A DNA stretch of 64,000 bases, taken from assembly GCA_963669295.1 (NCBI GenBank), contig OY769938.1, forward strand, positions 3,100,001-3,164,000, read 5' to 3'. Positions within the stretch are counted from its first letter, which is position 1; each line of letters starts with the position of its first letter. Shown piece by piece: positions 45,201-56,600 of this stretch. This DNA is from G963669295 sp963669295. GTDB taxonomy: Bacteria; Bacteroidota; Bacteroidia; Flavobacteriales_D; CALLUQ01. A model generated the notes under the pieces. That model was not told the DNA's origin. It saw only the letters and a list, made by a program, of their open reading frames with translations, and did not search any database. Both the position numbers and the translations under genes were made by a program.

Positions 45201-47387
45201 GTTACCTGCGAGCAAGCCATTCAATACATTGGAGGCCTGGAAGGTAGCACCATTATCGCTGCTGTACTGGTAAGGCGATACACCGGTAGTTACGGTCACC
45301 GTTATTGTTCCGTCGGGGTTGCCACAGGTGGCATCCGTGGTGGTGGTGGTGAATGCTACAGCGGGCGGGTCGGTAAGTATTACTTGTGCAGTAATCTGAC
45401 ACCCATTGGCATCTTCAATAACAATGTCGTAAGTGCCTGCAGCCAATCCGTTGAATACATTGGATGCCTGGAAAGTAGTTCCATTGTCGTTGCTGTATTG
45501 ATAGCCTGGGGTGCCGCCACCTGCGGTTACTGTTATGCTACCATCGGTATAGCCATTACATGTAGGGTCAACTGGTACATTGGCAATGGTAAGTGCTGGT
45601 GGTTCGCTAATGGTTACCTGTAAGGTGACCTGACAAGCATCGCCATCCTCCACTACAATATCGTAAGTGCCTGCTGCCAGTCCGTTGAATACGTTGGACG
45701 CCTGAAAGGTGGTTCCATTGTCGTTGCTGTATTGTACGGGGGGCACCCCTCCATTTTCAGTAATGGTAATGGTGCCGTCAGTACCACCGTTGCACGAAAC
45801 ATCCGTAAAGGCATCGGTAGCGGTAAGGGTACAGCAAATAGGACCTGGGTTAATGATGATATTGGCAGTGCTTATACAGCCATTGTTATCGATTACCGTA
45901 ACCGTGTAGTTGCCGGGAGCTAATCCATTGAAAGTGCCACTTGCTTGTTGTGCTCCACCAATATCGTATAGGTATGGAGAGGCTCCGCCACTGGCCGTTG
46001 CATTGATGATGCCATCATTGTCACCATCGCAAGTTTCGTCGGTGATGGTGATGTTAAGTGTGGGGCCACCGATGCTTCCAATAACAACACTGTCTACTGC
46101 TGTACAGCCATTCACATCTACAATATTGAGCACATAAGTTCCCGGGCACAGCCCTGTAATGTTAGGGGTGCCCTGCCCACCGCCAGGAGCGGGAGACCAG
46201 GTATAGGTTATGGGGGCAGTAGCGTTGTTAACGGTAGCCGATGCTGTTCCGTCGCAAGCGCCACAGTTTTCATCGGTTTGCGTAAAGCTGATGTCTGCAC
46301 CATCTACAATGGTAATGTCAAGCGTATCGTAAACCGATACACCACATACAACCCATTCCACCACAATTTGTGCGGTTTCAGTACCTTCTGCAATTCCATC
46401 ATTGATTGCGGGCACGGTAAAGCCCATAGTACCCACTCCGTTAGGGAATGTAGCTCCCCCCGGGAGGGTATAGTCAGCCCCATTGGTGGCTGTGCCACCA
46501 GTAATGAAGTTGACGTTTAAGGTTCCGGTAGAATCTGTTCTTTGTATGATGAACTCAGCATCAATACACCCTTCTACTGCTTGTGTTACAATACCAGTAA
46601 TGGTCACATCTTGATTGGGACATTGCAATCCTTCAAAATCAAGAAATACGCCTGAATCATAAATGCCATCACCTGCATCGGCAATGGCTAATTTCATATG
46701 GTAGGTAGCGCAAGGCGTTACAGGTGCCCATGCTTCTAAAACGGTGGTAAACCCATCATATTCAATGGTAGTGCCAGCTGTATTGTCAACATAATAAGAA
46801 GCGTTGGAGCCGCTGTTTACATTGTCGATGGTTACCGGTGTGGCGGTACCAGGAATAACAGCAATGTTTTGGTTTACATAGTTGCCTCCCATGGGGTTGG
46901 GGCCACTTAAAAAGAATCCAAATGCATCGTTCACCCCGGCATTTACAAACTCAGGATATTCGTCAGAGCCAAATACATACGATAAGCGCAAGGTGTCGCA
47001 CAAAGGAATGATATCAAATTCAAGAATGCATGGGTCGAAGGTGGCCAATGGTTCAATGGTAGTGAGTTGTGGGTCACCAAAATTGACCAGGTTATCGGTT
47101 CCTGTGCTTCCCAAAGCATTAGGACCTATAGCATTAGTTGCCTGCCCTGTGGTGAGAATGATACCATTGTCCAATCCGATGTTGGTAGTGTTACCATTCG
47201 AAAAGGTACCAGATGCCCCTCCAGGGCAATTTAAAGTAGCGTTGGTAATGATTACTCCCGGCCCTGAAATGGCATTGGTTAGGATGCCGGCAGTCATACC
47301 GGTGCCATTCACAGTAAGTTGGGCAAAAGAGGAAAGTGAACTTACAACTGTAGAGAGTATAAGTAAGAACTTTACCGTAATTTTCAT
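42234..47387 (-). CDS. Giant SprB-repeat surface protein with choice-of-anchor L head and type B T9SS sorting domain (1717 aa)
   Basis: Predicted surface protein. A signal peptide (FLLILSTVVSSLSSFAQ) is followed by a choice-of-anchor L type head (about residues 25-260; NATLNCPGGASGTF, LEFDIIPLCDTLRLSYVFGS, DEYPEFVNAGVNDAFGFFLS). A Calx-beta-like domain follows (about 265-365; GGTATNGADYTLPGGATF, AEGTETAQIVVEW). About 12 SprB-like repeats, Ig-like segments, two PKD domains and the type B signal (VYVPNAFTPDGDGDNDYFF, HEMIGHVTLLR) complete it. Its 3' end shares the 1355-bp near-identical block with the 1617-residue gene. It stands alone between terminators, with an exact TAnnTTTG element 64 nt upstream, and unlike two of its neighbours has no small secreted partner. 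Ligand unknown. Confidence 0.93.
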   Translation of the reverse strand: MKITVKFLLILSTVVSSLSSFAQLTVNGTGMTAGILTNAISGPGVIITNATLNCPGGASGTFSNGNTTNIGLDNGIILTTGQATNAIGPNALGSTGTDNLVNFGDPQLTTIEPLATFDPCILEFDIIPLCDTLRLSYVFGSDEYPEFVNAGVNDAFGFFLSGPNPMGGNYVNQNIAVIPGTATPVTIDNVNSGSNASYYVDNTAGTTIEYDGFTTVLEAWAPVTPCATYHMKLAIADAGDGIYDSGVFLDFEGLQCPNQDVTITGIVTQAVEGCIDAEFIIQRTDSTGTLNVNFITGGTATNGADYTLPGGATFPNGVGTMGFTVPAINDGIAEGTETAQIVVEWVVCGVSVYDTLDITIVDGADISFTQTDENCGACDGTASATVNNATAPITYTWSPAPGGGQGTPNITGLCPGTYVLNIVDVNGCTAVDSVVIGSIGGPTLNITITDETCDGDNDGIINATASGGASPYLYDIGGAQQASGTFNGLAPGNYTVTVIDNNGCISTANIIINPGPICCTLTATDAFTDVSCNGGTDGTITITENGGVPPVQYSNDNGTTFQASNVFNGLAAGTYDIVVEDGDACQVTLQVTISEPPALTIANVPVDPTCNGYTDGSITVTAGGGTPGYQYSNDNGTTFQASNVFNGLAAGTYDIVIEDANGCQITAQVILTDPPAVAFTTTTTDATCGNPDGTITVTVTTGVSPYQYSSDNGATFQASNVLNGLLAGNYDVVVQDANGCTATANVVVNNTAGPTINGTVIVDASCNGGTDGSITVNVSGGVTPYQYSNDNGATFQASNTFNGLAAGTYDIVVEDANGCQDAVQVVVNEPTVVTIATAFTDPLCNGSADGTITLTGSGGTTPYQYSIDNGTTFQASNNFNGLIAGAYDVVVEDANGCQATAQVTLTDPPAVTFTDAVVDATCGNADGSITITASGGDGNYQYSIDGGPLQASNVFNGVAAGAYTIDVFDGNNCSATAIVNVSNIGAPTVNPIVFNDPLCNGSCDGDFTVTVTGGTSPFTYDNGFTNNNTGVFTNLCAGVYIITITDINGCIATSQVTLTDPPAMTYTAALVDLTCFQDGTGSIDITGGGGDGGPYQYSIDNGATFQASNVFNGLAAGTYDIVVQDGNGCTVTGQETLTEPTELTITFSAFDETCAGACDGFAIVIPNGGVTTYSYTWSSSANNSPNENNLCVGTYDLTVTDANGCTVDTLNFPIGGPAPIVINTTTIVDESCNGSCDGSITIDAPLATQFSIDNGTTFQASNTFNGLCAGNYDIVVQDANGCPATTTAIVNSPAPLSATVSNDTTICTGGTATLTAGGLGGTTPYTYLWDDPNASTTATITTTVAGTFNVTVTDDNGCTAQATVTVAIAPPLTVTALTSQSICPGDQVTISAIGGGGDGGPYNYDWTNDDGSGWTASGQFQTVAPTVTTTYTVTVSDNCGSTTTTDQITITVNQEPVVNFSADNLAGCTPVTTTFTNLTDPLMTGTCYWDFGDGNFSTDCNPTHTYTIPGCYDVTLTVYSPDNCVSDTTFTQMICVYAYPQADFLFGPQPTNVLNPTINFANTSTGAISYEWIFDNLGGSNEEHPSFTFPDDGPGGYDVCLVATSANDCVDTICYRVIIDDLFLVYVPNAFTPDGDGDNDYFFPVVSGIEPLSYQFLIYDRWGELIFESRHPELQWGGSVKGNSDAAKQDVYVWKLIVTDAVNGKQHEMIGHVTLLR
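42292..43646 (-). repeat. 1355-bp block nearly identical to 36742-38096
   Basis: The partner copy of the shared 3' cassette, encoding the same amino acids. The differences are confined to 42522-42648, and divergence resumes abruptly at 43647 in the preceding repeat. Confidence 0.95.
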
Positions 47388-47450
47388 TTTACTTTAGTGT
47401 TGGATAGCTAGCGTATAAATTTAATGTAGAATTAGCAGCACTTAAAACCT

Positions 47451-47458
47451 CAAAATTA
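47451..47458 (-). promoter_or_regulatory. -7 promoter element upstream of the 1717-aa surface protein gene
   Basis: The minus strand reads TAATTTTG (TAnnTTTG), 63 nt upstream of the ATG at 47387. Confidence 0.45.
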
Positions 47459-47534
47459 GCAGTCACTGAAAGTCTAAGCGTTGACTTTTAGACGACAAAA
47501 AAATAGAAAGGTTGTCTTTGGGATGCTATAAAAA

Positions 47535-47551
47535 TTTAACAGACTGTTAAA
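47535..47551. repeat. Perfect palindrome upstream of the 1717-aa gene promoter
   Basis: TTTAACAG-A-CTGTTAAA is an 8-bp perfect inverted repeat around one base, about 77 bp upstream of the candidate -7 element. It has operator-like size and symmetry. The same spacer also has a weaker pair, GTCTAA/TTAGAC, near 47472-47493. Confidence 0.4.
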
Positions 47552-47627
47552 ATAGGGTGGGCAATAGTTAAATAATCGTTGCTAAGAGCATGTAAATGGG
47601 AAAAGACTCGGCATGAATGGCCATAAA

Positions 47628-47655
47628 AAAAGGGGCAAGAATTCTTGCCCCTTTT
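47628..47655 (-). terminator. Terminator of the 4233-residue surface protein gene
   Basis: A 14-bp perfect inverted repeat (AAAAGGGGCAAGAA with TTCTTGCCCCTTTT) lies 18 nt past the stop; additional A residues at 47624-47627 give the U run on the minus-strand transcript. Confidence 0.85.
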
Positions 47656-47672
47656 ATGTTGTTTCATGGTAA

Positions 47673-50600
47673 TTACCTGACTACCGTAACATGGCCCACA
47701 TATTCGTGTTGTTGTTTTCTGTGGTCCATGGTAACGATTTTCCAAACGTACACTTCAATTTCTACCGGGAACCCTTTATAGGTACCGTCCCACGGAACGT
47801 TTGGCGAATGAGCCTCAAAGATGAGTTCACCCCATCGATCGAAGATGTACATGGTGAAGTTTTCAGGGTCTATTCCTACTCCTTGTGCATAGAAGAAGTC
47901 GTTGATGCCATCTCCATCTGGTGTAAATGCGTTCGGCACATAAATGGCATAGTCACCTTCGATGGTTACCACATAGGTAATTTGATCCGAGCATCCCCAC
48001 TGGTTGGTGATGGTTAATGTCACCACATAGACGCCACTATCGGCATACGTATGCGATGGGTTCTCATACCATCCTGTGGTGAGTCCTCCATTGGAAGCAG
48101 AATCAGGAATTGCTCCTGCCTGTCCTGTTAGTGTGTTTCCATCGCCAAAGTCCCAGTGATAGGTGTCAGCCCCCACACTTTGATCGGTGAATGTAATCAC
48201 CGGGTTTAAGATGGTTGTTGTTGGAGGATCAAAAGTAAAGTCAGCCACCGGAACAGAGTATACTTCTACAAATGCTGCTTCGGTTACAGTAATCGAACAG
48301 CCATCTGCCGAGGTGATGGTTACACACACATCGTATACTCCCGGGTTGTTGTACACCCACGAAGGAGCATCATCGGTACCACTATAGTCAATCACTCCAT
48401 CACAATCGAAGTCCCAATCGTAGGTTACCCCAATGTCGGTGTTTGAGCTGAACTGTGCTGTAAATGGTGCACATCCATTCGGATCGATGATGTTTACAAA
48501 TCCTATTGGCAATGGGTTTACTGTTACTTCCACCGAGTCTACCACCGGTATGGTACAACCATCATCAAGGATGACATAGTACCAGGTAGTGGTATTTGGG
48601 CTTACTGTAATAGACGAAGTACTTCCCACGGTGTTTGCTGCCACCAGGTTTCCATTGATTGCCCCTTCATGCCACTCGAAGTTATAAGGGTCTCCATTTC
48701 CACCGGAAGCATTGGCTGTTAGCGTGGTTGATTCACCATCACAAATGCTCAAGTCAGGAGTAAGGTCCAGGCTCAATGCTGGTGTTACCGAAATGGTGAC
48801 ACACCCTTGAGCTGATATACATCCATTGGCATCTGTTACTGTAAAGCAGTAATCGGTGGTTACTGTAGGATTGACCGTATGTGGTCCTGCGCCTACAAAA
48901 CCACCACCTGTCCAGTTGATGGTATATGGAGGAGTACCTCCTTGTGCGTTGCCCCATATTTGGGTAGAGTCTCCATAACAAATGGTGCGGTCCAAATCGG
49001 GTACAGGAACCAACTGGTTCGGTTCTGTCACATTTACACATTGTGATACTGTACATCCGTTGGCATCTGTTACTGTTACACAATAGGTTCCTGCTCCCAG
49101 TGCCACTGCCGTTTGGGCTACCTGGTTGTTGGCATTGGCATCCCACTGGTAGGTGTATGGTGCAGTTCCTCCGGAGTGGAATACAGTAGCACTTCCTGTT
49201 TGTGTACCAAAGCAAGCAGGAGCAATAAAGGTGATGCTGTCGATGACCGCTCCCGGAGTGTCAAACACATCGATGGTGATCACTTCAGTACAACCATTGT
49301 TATCGGTAACAGTAACGGTATGTGTGCCCAAACAAAGTCCTGTAGCTGTTTGGGTGGTTTGTCCATCTCCCCATAGGTAAGTGTATGGAGCAGTACCTCC
49401 AGCAGGGTTCACCGTAGCGGTACCGTTACACTGTGTACAGGTAGAGTTCACAGATGTTCCCGACAGGGTCAACAGAGGCGGCTCATTGACGGTGATGGTC
49501 AGTGTAGCAGTACATCCATGGGCGTCTGTTACATCCACGATGTATGATCCAGCACTCAAGTTGGTTACTGTAGGTCCGTTGCCCACGTTAGGAGTCCAGG
49601 TATACAGGTATGGTGGTGTTCCACCAGTAACATTCACATCAATTATTCCATCGGCCCCACCAAAGCAACTCACATCAATTACTGTGTCGATGGTGATCAC
49701 CAGCAATGCAGGTTCATCAATGGTAACATTCGAGGTAGAGGTACACCCGTTGGCATCGGTTACTGTAACCGTGTAGGTGCCTGCACTCAATCCTGTGTTG
49801 GCAGAATCGTTGGGGTTGTTACCACCATTCCACTGGTAGGTGTATGGCATTGTTCCACCGTTTGCTGCTGCAGTAGCAGTACCATCGCTTGCTAAGAAGC
49901 AGCTGGCATCGGTAGATGCGGTGATGGCCGAGGCCAGCCCTTGTGGCTCGTTGATGCATTCTGTTAATGAGAAGGTACATCCTGCATCATCTACCACGGT
50001 GATGGTGTAGCATCCACCGGCCAGGTTAGTACCTGTTGTAAGTCCATCCAACCCGGGGATTGGTGTACCATTGATTTGCCATGTGATGCTTTGATAAGGC
50101 AGGGTGCCCCCTGTAATGTTAAAGTCTAAACCACCATCTGATGCTCCTGCACAGCTTACATCGGTTACACTGTTTAAGGTGATGGATGGCCCTAAGATGT
50201 CGTTGATACAAATCAAACTATCCAGGGTACATCCGTTGGCATCGGTTAGGGTGATGGTGTAACATCCAGAGAACAACGAGTCGGCACACGATGATGTTTG
50301 TGTGTTAGGATCGTTCCACTGGTAGGTGTATGGCGCGTTGCCTCCTACTGCTGTTACACAAATCTCTCCATTGTCCTGTCCACAGTTGGCATCGGTCACA
50401 CTGATATTAACATCCAACAATGTAGGTTCTGTAATGGTGACCGAAGCGGTGATGATACAACCGTTCAGGTCGGTAATGGTTACATTGTAGGTTCCTGCAC
50501 ACAGGTTATCGATCGTAGGAGTGGTAGGGAACCCGGGAGCATCCCACAGGTAGCTGTAAGGAGGAGTACCTCCTGATACGATGGCCGAAGCCTCCCCATT

Positions 50601-53600
50601 ACAAGCCTGGTAGCAATCTACATCGGTGGTGTTGGTAATTACCGACAGTGCTGTAGGCTCAGTGATGGTGACCTGTGCTGTGGCAGTACATCCATTGGCA
50701 TCGGTTACGGTAACATCGTAAATGCCGGCACACAGGTTAGAGTATACCTGGCTGATGCCACCACCGGTCCAGTTGTATAAATATGGAGGTGTTCCGCCAG
50801 CCACATCTACCTGGGCAAAACCATCGCAAGCACCATTACAACTTACATGTCCAAAAGTGTTGATGGCTGCTGTTAACAATGGTGGTTCTCCTACGGTAGC
50901 TGTTACCGTGGTGAAACATCCATTGGCATCGGTAATGGTGCAAGAGTAGGTGCCGGGGCACAAGCCAGTGGCCAGGGCCGTAGTTTGGTTGCCCGCATTC
51001 GCATCCCATTGGTAAGAGAAAGGAGCAATACCCACATTACCAGTAGCGGTAGCAGTTCCGTCGCATACACCAAAGCAACTTACATCAGTTGCGCTTGCTG
51101 TACCGGTTACTTGTGCCGGGTCTGTTAAGGTATAGTTAATGATTTCAGTACATCCATTGGCATCTGTTAAGATCAGGGTATAATCTCCTGCACACAGGTT
51201 GCTAACCGTATCGTTGTTAATGTTCAACGGGTTGTTCAGGTCATCTCTCCAGTCGTAGCTATAAGGAGGTGTTCCTCCCACAGCAGCAATCCATGCCACC
51301 CCATCACAGTATCCAAAACAAGTAGGGTCTACCCAGTTGGGGATGAATGTAATTGGTGTAGGCTCGTTGATGGTTACCGAAGCCGAAGCGGTACATCCAA
51401 TAGAATCCTGGATGTTCACCGAGTATACTCCTGCTGCCAGGTTCACAGCTGTAGGAGTGGTTTGGTTGCCTGCATTGGCATCCCATTGTACGGTAAACCA
51501 ACCGTTTCCACCAATCATGTCTACAGTTGCTGAACCATCGTTTCCACCGTTACAGCTCACATCTACTGATCCTACAATGGCTGCTGTAGGACCACTGTTG
51601 TCGCCAATCTCAATACAGATTATTTCGCTACAAAGGTTAGCATCGGTTACTGTTACACAGTATGTTCCTGCTGGCAACCCTACTTCACAAGAGTTGGTTT
51701 GACCACCAGGCCATGCATAAGTATAAGGTGCAGTACCTCCTGATGCAATCACACATGCCTGTCCGTCGCTTAATCCACAGTTGGCATTAACCACTGTAGA
51801 ATCCAGTACCAGTAGTGGTGGTTCCTCAACAATGGCCTGGCCATTGATGATACAACCGTTGGCATCGGTCACTACTACATTGTAGGTGCCCGCACACAGG
51901 TTGATGGCTGTGGGAGTGATTTGGTTCAATCCATCGTCCCACTGGTAAGTAAAGGGCGAAGTGCCTCCGGTTATAATGGCGGTAGCTTCACCGGTACAAT
52001 CATCTTTACACGATGCATCCAATACTGTAGTAGTAATGGCCAGTGCTGGTGGTTCGTTGATGGTGGCCGTATTTGAAGTAGACTGGCACCCGTTAGCATC
52101 GGTTACTACCACGTAGTAGTCTCCAGCACACAGGTTGGTTCCTGTAATGCTATCGGTAGCTACCGGCACATTGCCCGCAGTATACCACTGGTAGGCATAA
52201 GGAGGTGTTCCTGTGCCGCTCATCGAAACAGTCATGGTACCATCGCACAAGCCATTACAGCTCACATCGGTAGTTCCTGAAATAGTGGCCACCCCTTCAG
52301 GGATATTGCCCACCACCGCTTGTGCAGTAGCAGTACATCCATTCATATCAGTAACCAAAATATCATATGTTCCCGGGGTCAATCCAATGGCCGTTTGCGA
52401 CGACTGGTTGCCCGGTGTCCACAGGTAGGTAAATGGCGACACCCCATTGGTGATGTTCACCGTAGCACTTCCCGATCCTGTGTTACAGAAAGCATCTATG
52501 GTTGATGTGGTTAAGGTAATTTGAGCAGGCTCACCAATGGTGACCTGTAAAGTAGTATCACACCCATTGCCATCGGTAACAATCACACTGTAAGTGCCCG
52601 GGCAAAGGCCGGTGGCTGTTGGTGTTGACTGGGTGGCAGGGTCGCTCCACAAGTAAGTGTATGGAGTGGTTCCTCCCGAAGCAACTACTGTTGCCTGTCC
52701 ATCGCAATCACCAAAACAGGTTACATCGGTAAAAGTAGTGATGGCAGCATTCAACTGGGTAGGCTCACCAATGGTCACACTTACTGTTGCCTGGCAACCA
52801 TTGGCATCAATCATCTCACCAGTATAGGTGCCTGCACATAAGTTAAAGGCACTGGCAGTGGTTTGTCCAATAGGGTTGTTTTGATCATCGTACCAGGTGT
52901 AGTTGTATGGTGATGTTCCACCGGTTACCTGTATTTGTGCAAAGCCATCACAGCTGCCAAAACAAGTGGCATCGGTTTGTGTTAAGATGCTTACCGTTGG
53001 TGCACCAAGGTCAATTACACATACATTCACCGTTTGAGAACATCCATTGCCATCAGTAACCGTTACATCGTAACAACCTGCTCCAAGGGTGGTAGCTGTT
53101 GCGGTGGTTTGGTTGGCTGCATTAGCATCCCACTGGTAGGTATAAGGAGGGTCTCCACTTACTACCGTTACCGTAGCATCACCATCGGCCTGTCCACAGT
53201 TCGACCCGTTCGAAGAGGTGGTCAATACCAACTGGCTGGGTTCGTTAATGGTGGCTGTTTGTGTTACCGAACACCCGTTGGCATCGGTTACTACTACCGT
53301 GTAGGTGCCCGCACATTGCCCTGTAATGCCTGGGGTAGTGCTTAAGCCGGGATCATCCCACTGGTAAGTATAAGGGGTAGTGCCACCAGTAACACTGGAG
53401 GTAACACTACCATCACACACCCCAAAGCACGAAGCATCGGTTACCGTTACCGCGTTCACCAGCGGTGCCGGTTCTGTTAAGGTAACACTTACAGTGGTTT
53501 GACATCCATTGGCATCGGTCACTTCTACATCGTAAGTGCCTGCACAAAGGTTGGTCGCTATCTGGGTGAACTGCCCAAGGCTGTTTCCTGCCTGGAACCA

Positions 53601-56600
53601 TTCATAAGTATAAGGAGAAGTGCCTCCTGCCGCAGTAACATCAGCACTGCCATCGCACACACCAAAGCAGCTCACATCCTGTCCGTTGTAGTTGGATACT
53701 ACACTGGTGGTGGCCGTCAATAATGGTGGCTCGTTCACTACATAAGCACTGCTGGTTACTGTAATGCCATTGGCATCGGTAACATCTACTGTGTAGCTGC
53801 CCGCACAAAGGCCGGTAGCAGTTGTTGTTGTTTGACCATCGCTCCACAGGTAAGTGTAAGGGCTTACACCACCACTTACCAGTACACTGGCCGTTCCATC
53901 ACATACCCCAAAACAAGTAGCATCAGTTCCCGATAATACAGGAATAATGGCATTGGGCTCTAAGATGGTAACACATACATTGGCCACACAACCGTTGGCA
54001 TCAATCACATCTACGCAGTAAGTGCCTGCACAAAGGCCGGTGGCTGTGGCTGTAGTTTGGTTGGCTGCATTGGCATCCCACTGGTAGGTGTAAGGCGAAG
54101 TACCGCCCGAACCAGCTACCGTAGCCGATCCATCGCAAAGGCCATTGCCTGTTACATCAACACTACCGGTAATGGTGGCCACCACTGGGGTAGGCTCATT
54201 AATGGTTACTACAATATTATCGGTACATCCGTTGGCATCGGTAATGTTTACCGTGTAGGTACCCGCACAAAGGCTGGTTTCCGTGTCGGTAGTACCACCA
54301 CTGCTCCACGAGTAAGTGTAAGGGGTTGTTCCACCGGTAGCACTCACCTGGGCTGTGCCATCGCATGCGCCATTACACAAAGCATCGGTTTGGTTGACAA
54401 TGGTTAAGGCAGGTCCCGCCTGGTCGCCTACCGCTACCGTAGCAGTAGCAGTACAACCAGTAGCATCGGTTACTGTTACCGTGTACGATCCGGCAGGAAC
54501 GTTGTTGGCACATACCGTGGTTTGGGCATTGCCATCATCCCACAGGTAGGTGTAAGGGCTTACACCACCCGAAGCAGTAACACAGGCCTGGCCGTCTGAC
54601 TGCCCACAGTTGGCATCCACAAAACTGGTGGTTAAGGTTACTGCCGTAGGTTCTGAAATGGTAACATTAGCCGTGGCCACACATCCGTTGGCATCGGTGA
54701 CTGTTACGGTATAGGTGCCGGCACAAAGACCGGTTTCATTGATTGCTGTTCCGCCACTGCTCCATGCATAGGTGTAAGGAGTAGTGCCTCCACCGGCCGT
54801 TACAGTAGCATCGCCATCGCATACCCCGTTGCAACTTACATCATTGCCCGTAGTACTGGCTGTAAGTACTGCTGGCTCGGTGATGGTAACACTCGTAGAG
54901 GCCACACATCCATTGGCATCGGTAACATCTACCGTGTAGGTGCCAGCACAAAGGCCGGTTTCAGTAGCTCCTGTGCCACCGCTGCTCCACAAGTAAGTGT
55001 AAGGAGTAGTGCCACCGGTCATCGTTACAGTAGCCTGCCCATCGCATACTCCATTACAACTGGCGTTGTTGTCTACTGCTGCTGTAGCAGTGCCTCCTCC
55101 TAAGTCGTTGATGGTGATGGTAGCAGTTTCAATACATCCATTGGCATCGGTCACCGTTACGGTGTAGGAACCGGCTGTAACACTGTTGGCACAAGCAGTG
55201 GTTTGAGCACTGCCATCATCCCACAGGTAAGTATAAGGGGTAGTACCACCACTTACTGCTACACAAACCTGTCCGTCGGCCTGGCCACAGTTGGCATCAG
55301 TACCAGAGGTGGTCAGTACCAGTGCTGGTGGTTCTGTTAATACAAGGTTGGTAACTACCTGGCAACCGTTGGCATCGGTTACTGTTACAGTATGTGCACC
55401 ATCGCAGATGCCCGTTTCAGTAACACCCGTTCCACCGGTGCTCCACAGGTAAGTATAAGGGGGAACTCCTCCTACCGCTCCAATGGTAGCATCGCCATCG
55501 CAGATGCCTGCACAAGTGGGGTTGTTAAAGCTGGTTAACCCGGCATTGAGTAATGGAGGTTCGGTAATGGTCACTGTTTGGTAAACGCTACATCCATTGG
55601 CATCGGTAATGGTAACTCCATAGTTACCAGCACACAATACTCCTGTTAGGTCTTCAGCCGTAGGACCGTGATCCCAGGCAAAGGTGTAAGGGGTAGTACC
55701 GCCATTTACTGTAACATCAGCGCTGCCATCACATACCCCGTTACAGCTAACATCAGTGCCTGCAACACTGGCAGTAACAGTGGTAGGTTCGGTGATGGTT
55801 ACCGTAGCAGAGGCCACACATCCGTTGGCATCGGTAACATCTACTGTATGAGTGCCCGCGCAAAGGCCGGTTTCAGTGGCTCCTGTGCCACCAGTGCTCC
55901 ACAAGTAAGTGAAGGGTGATGTACCACCAGTCATTGTAACGGTAGCCTGCCCGTCGCAAACCCCCGCACAAGAAGCATTGTTGTCTACCGCTGCAGTAGC
56001 TGTACCGCCTGCCTGGTTGTTCACCGTAAAGCTGGCTGTGGCCACACATCCGTTGGCATCGGTAACTGTTACATTGTATACCCCGGCCGCTACGTTGTCG
56101 GCACAGGCAGTGGTTTGAGCACCGCCATCATCCCACAAGTAAGTGTAAGGGGTCGTTCCGCCTGTTACCGCTACACAAGCCTGGCCGTTGGCCTGGCCAC
56201 AAGTGGCATCGCTACCCGATGGGGTAAGTACAAGGGCTGCGGGCTCGTTAATGGTTACACTCGCAGTGGCTGTACATCCGTTCGCATCGGTGACAGTAAC
56301 ATTATAGGTTCCGGCACAAAGGCCTGATAAGTCTTCTGAAGTGGAAGCATTGTCCCACGCATAGCTGTAAGGAGTAGTGCCTCCGGTTACCGTTAAGTTG
56401 GCTGAACCATCGCATACCCCATTACACAAAGCATCAACGCCTGTAACATTGGCCGTTAAAACCGGCGGATCTACAAGGGTGGCCGTCAGTAAGATGGCAC
56501 AACCGTTGGCATCAGTAATGGTAACATTGGTGTTGCCAGCACAAAGGCCTGTTTCATTGGCAGTAGTGCCACCACTGGCCCAGGCATAAGTATAAGGAGT

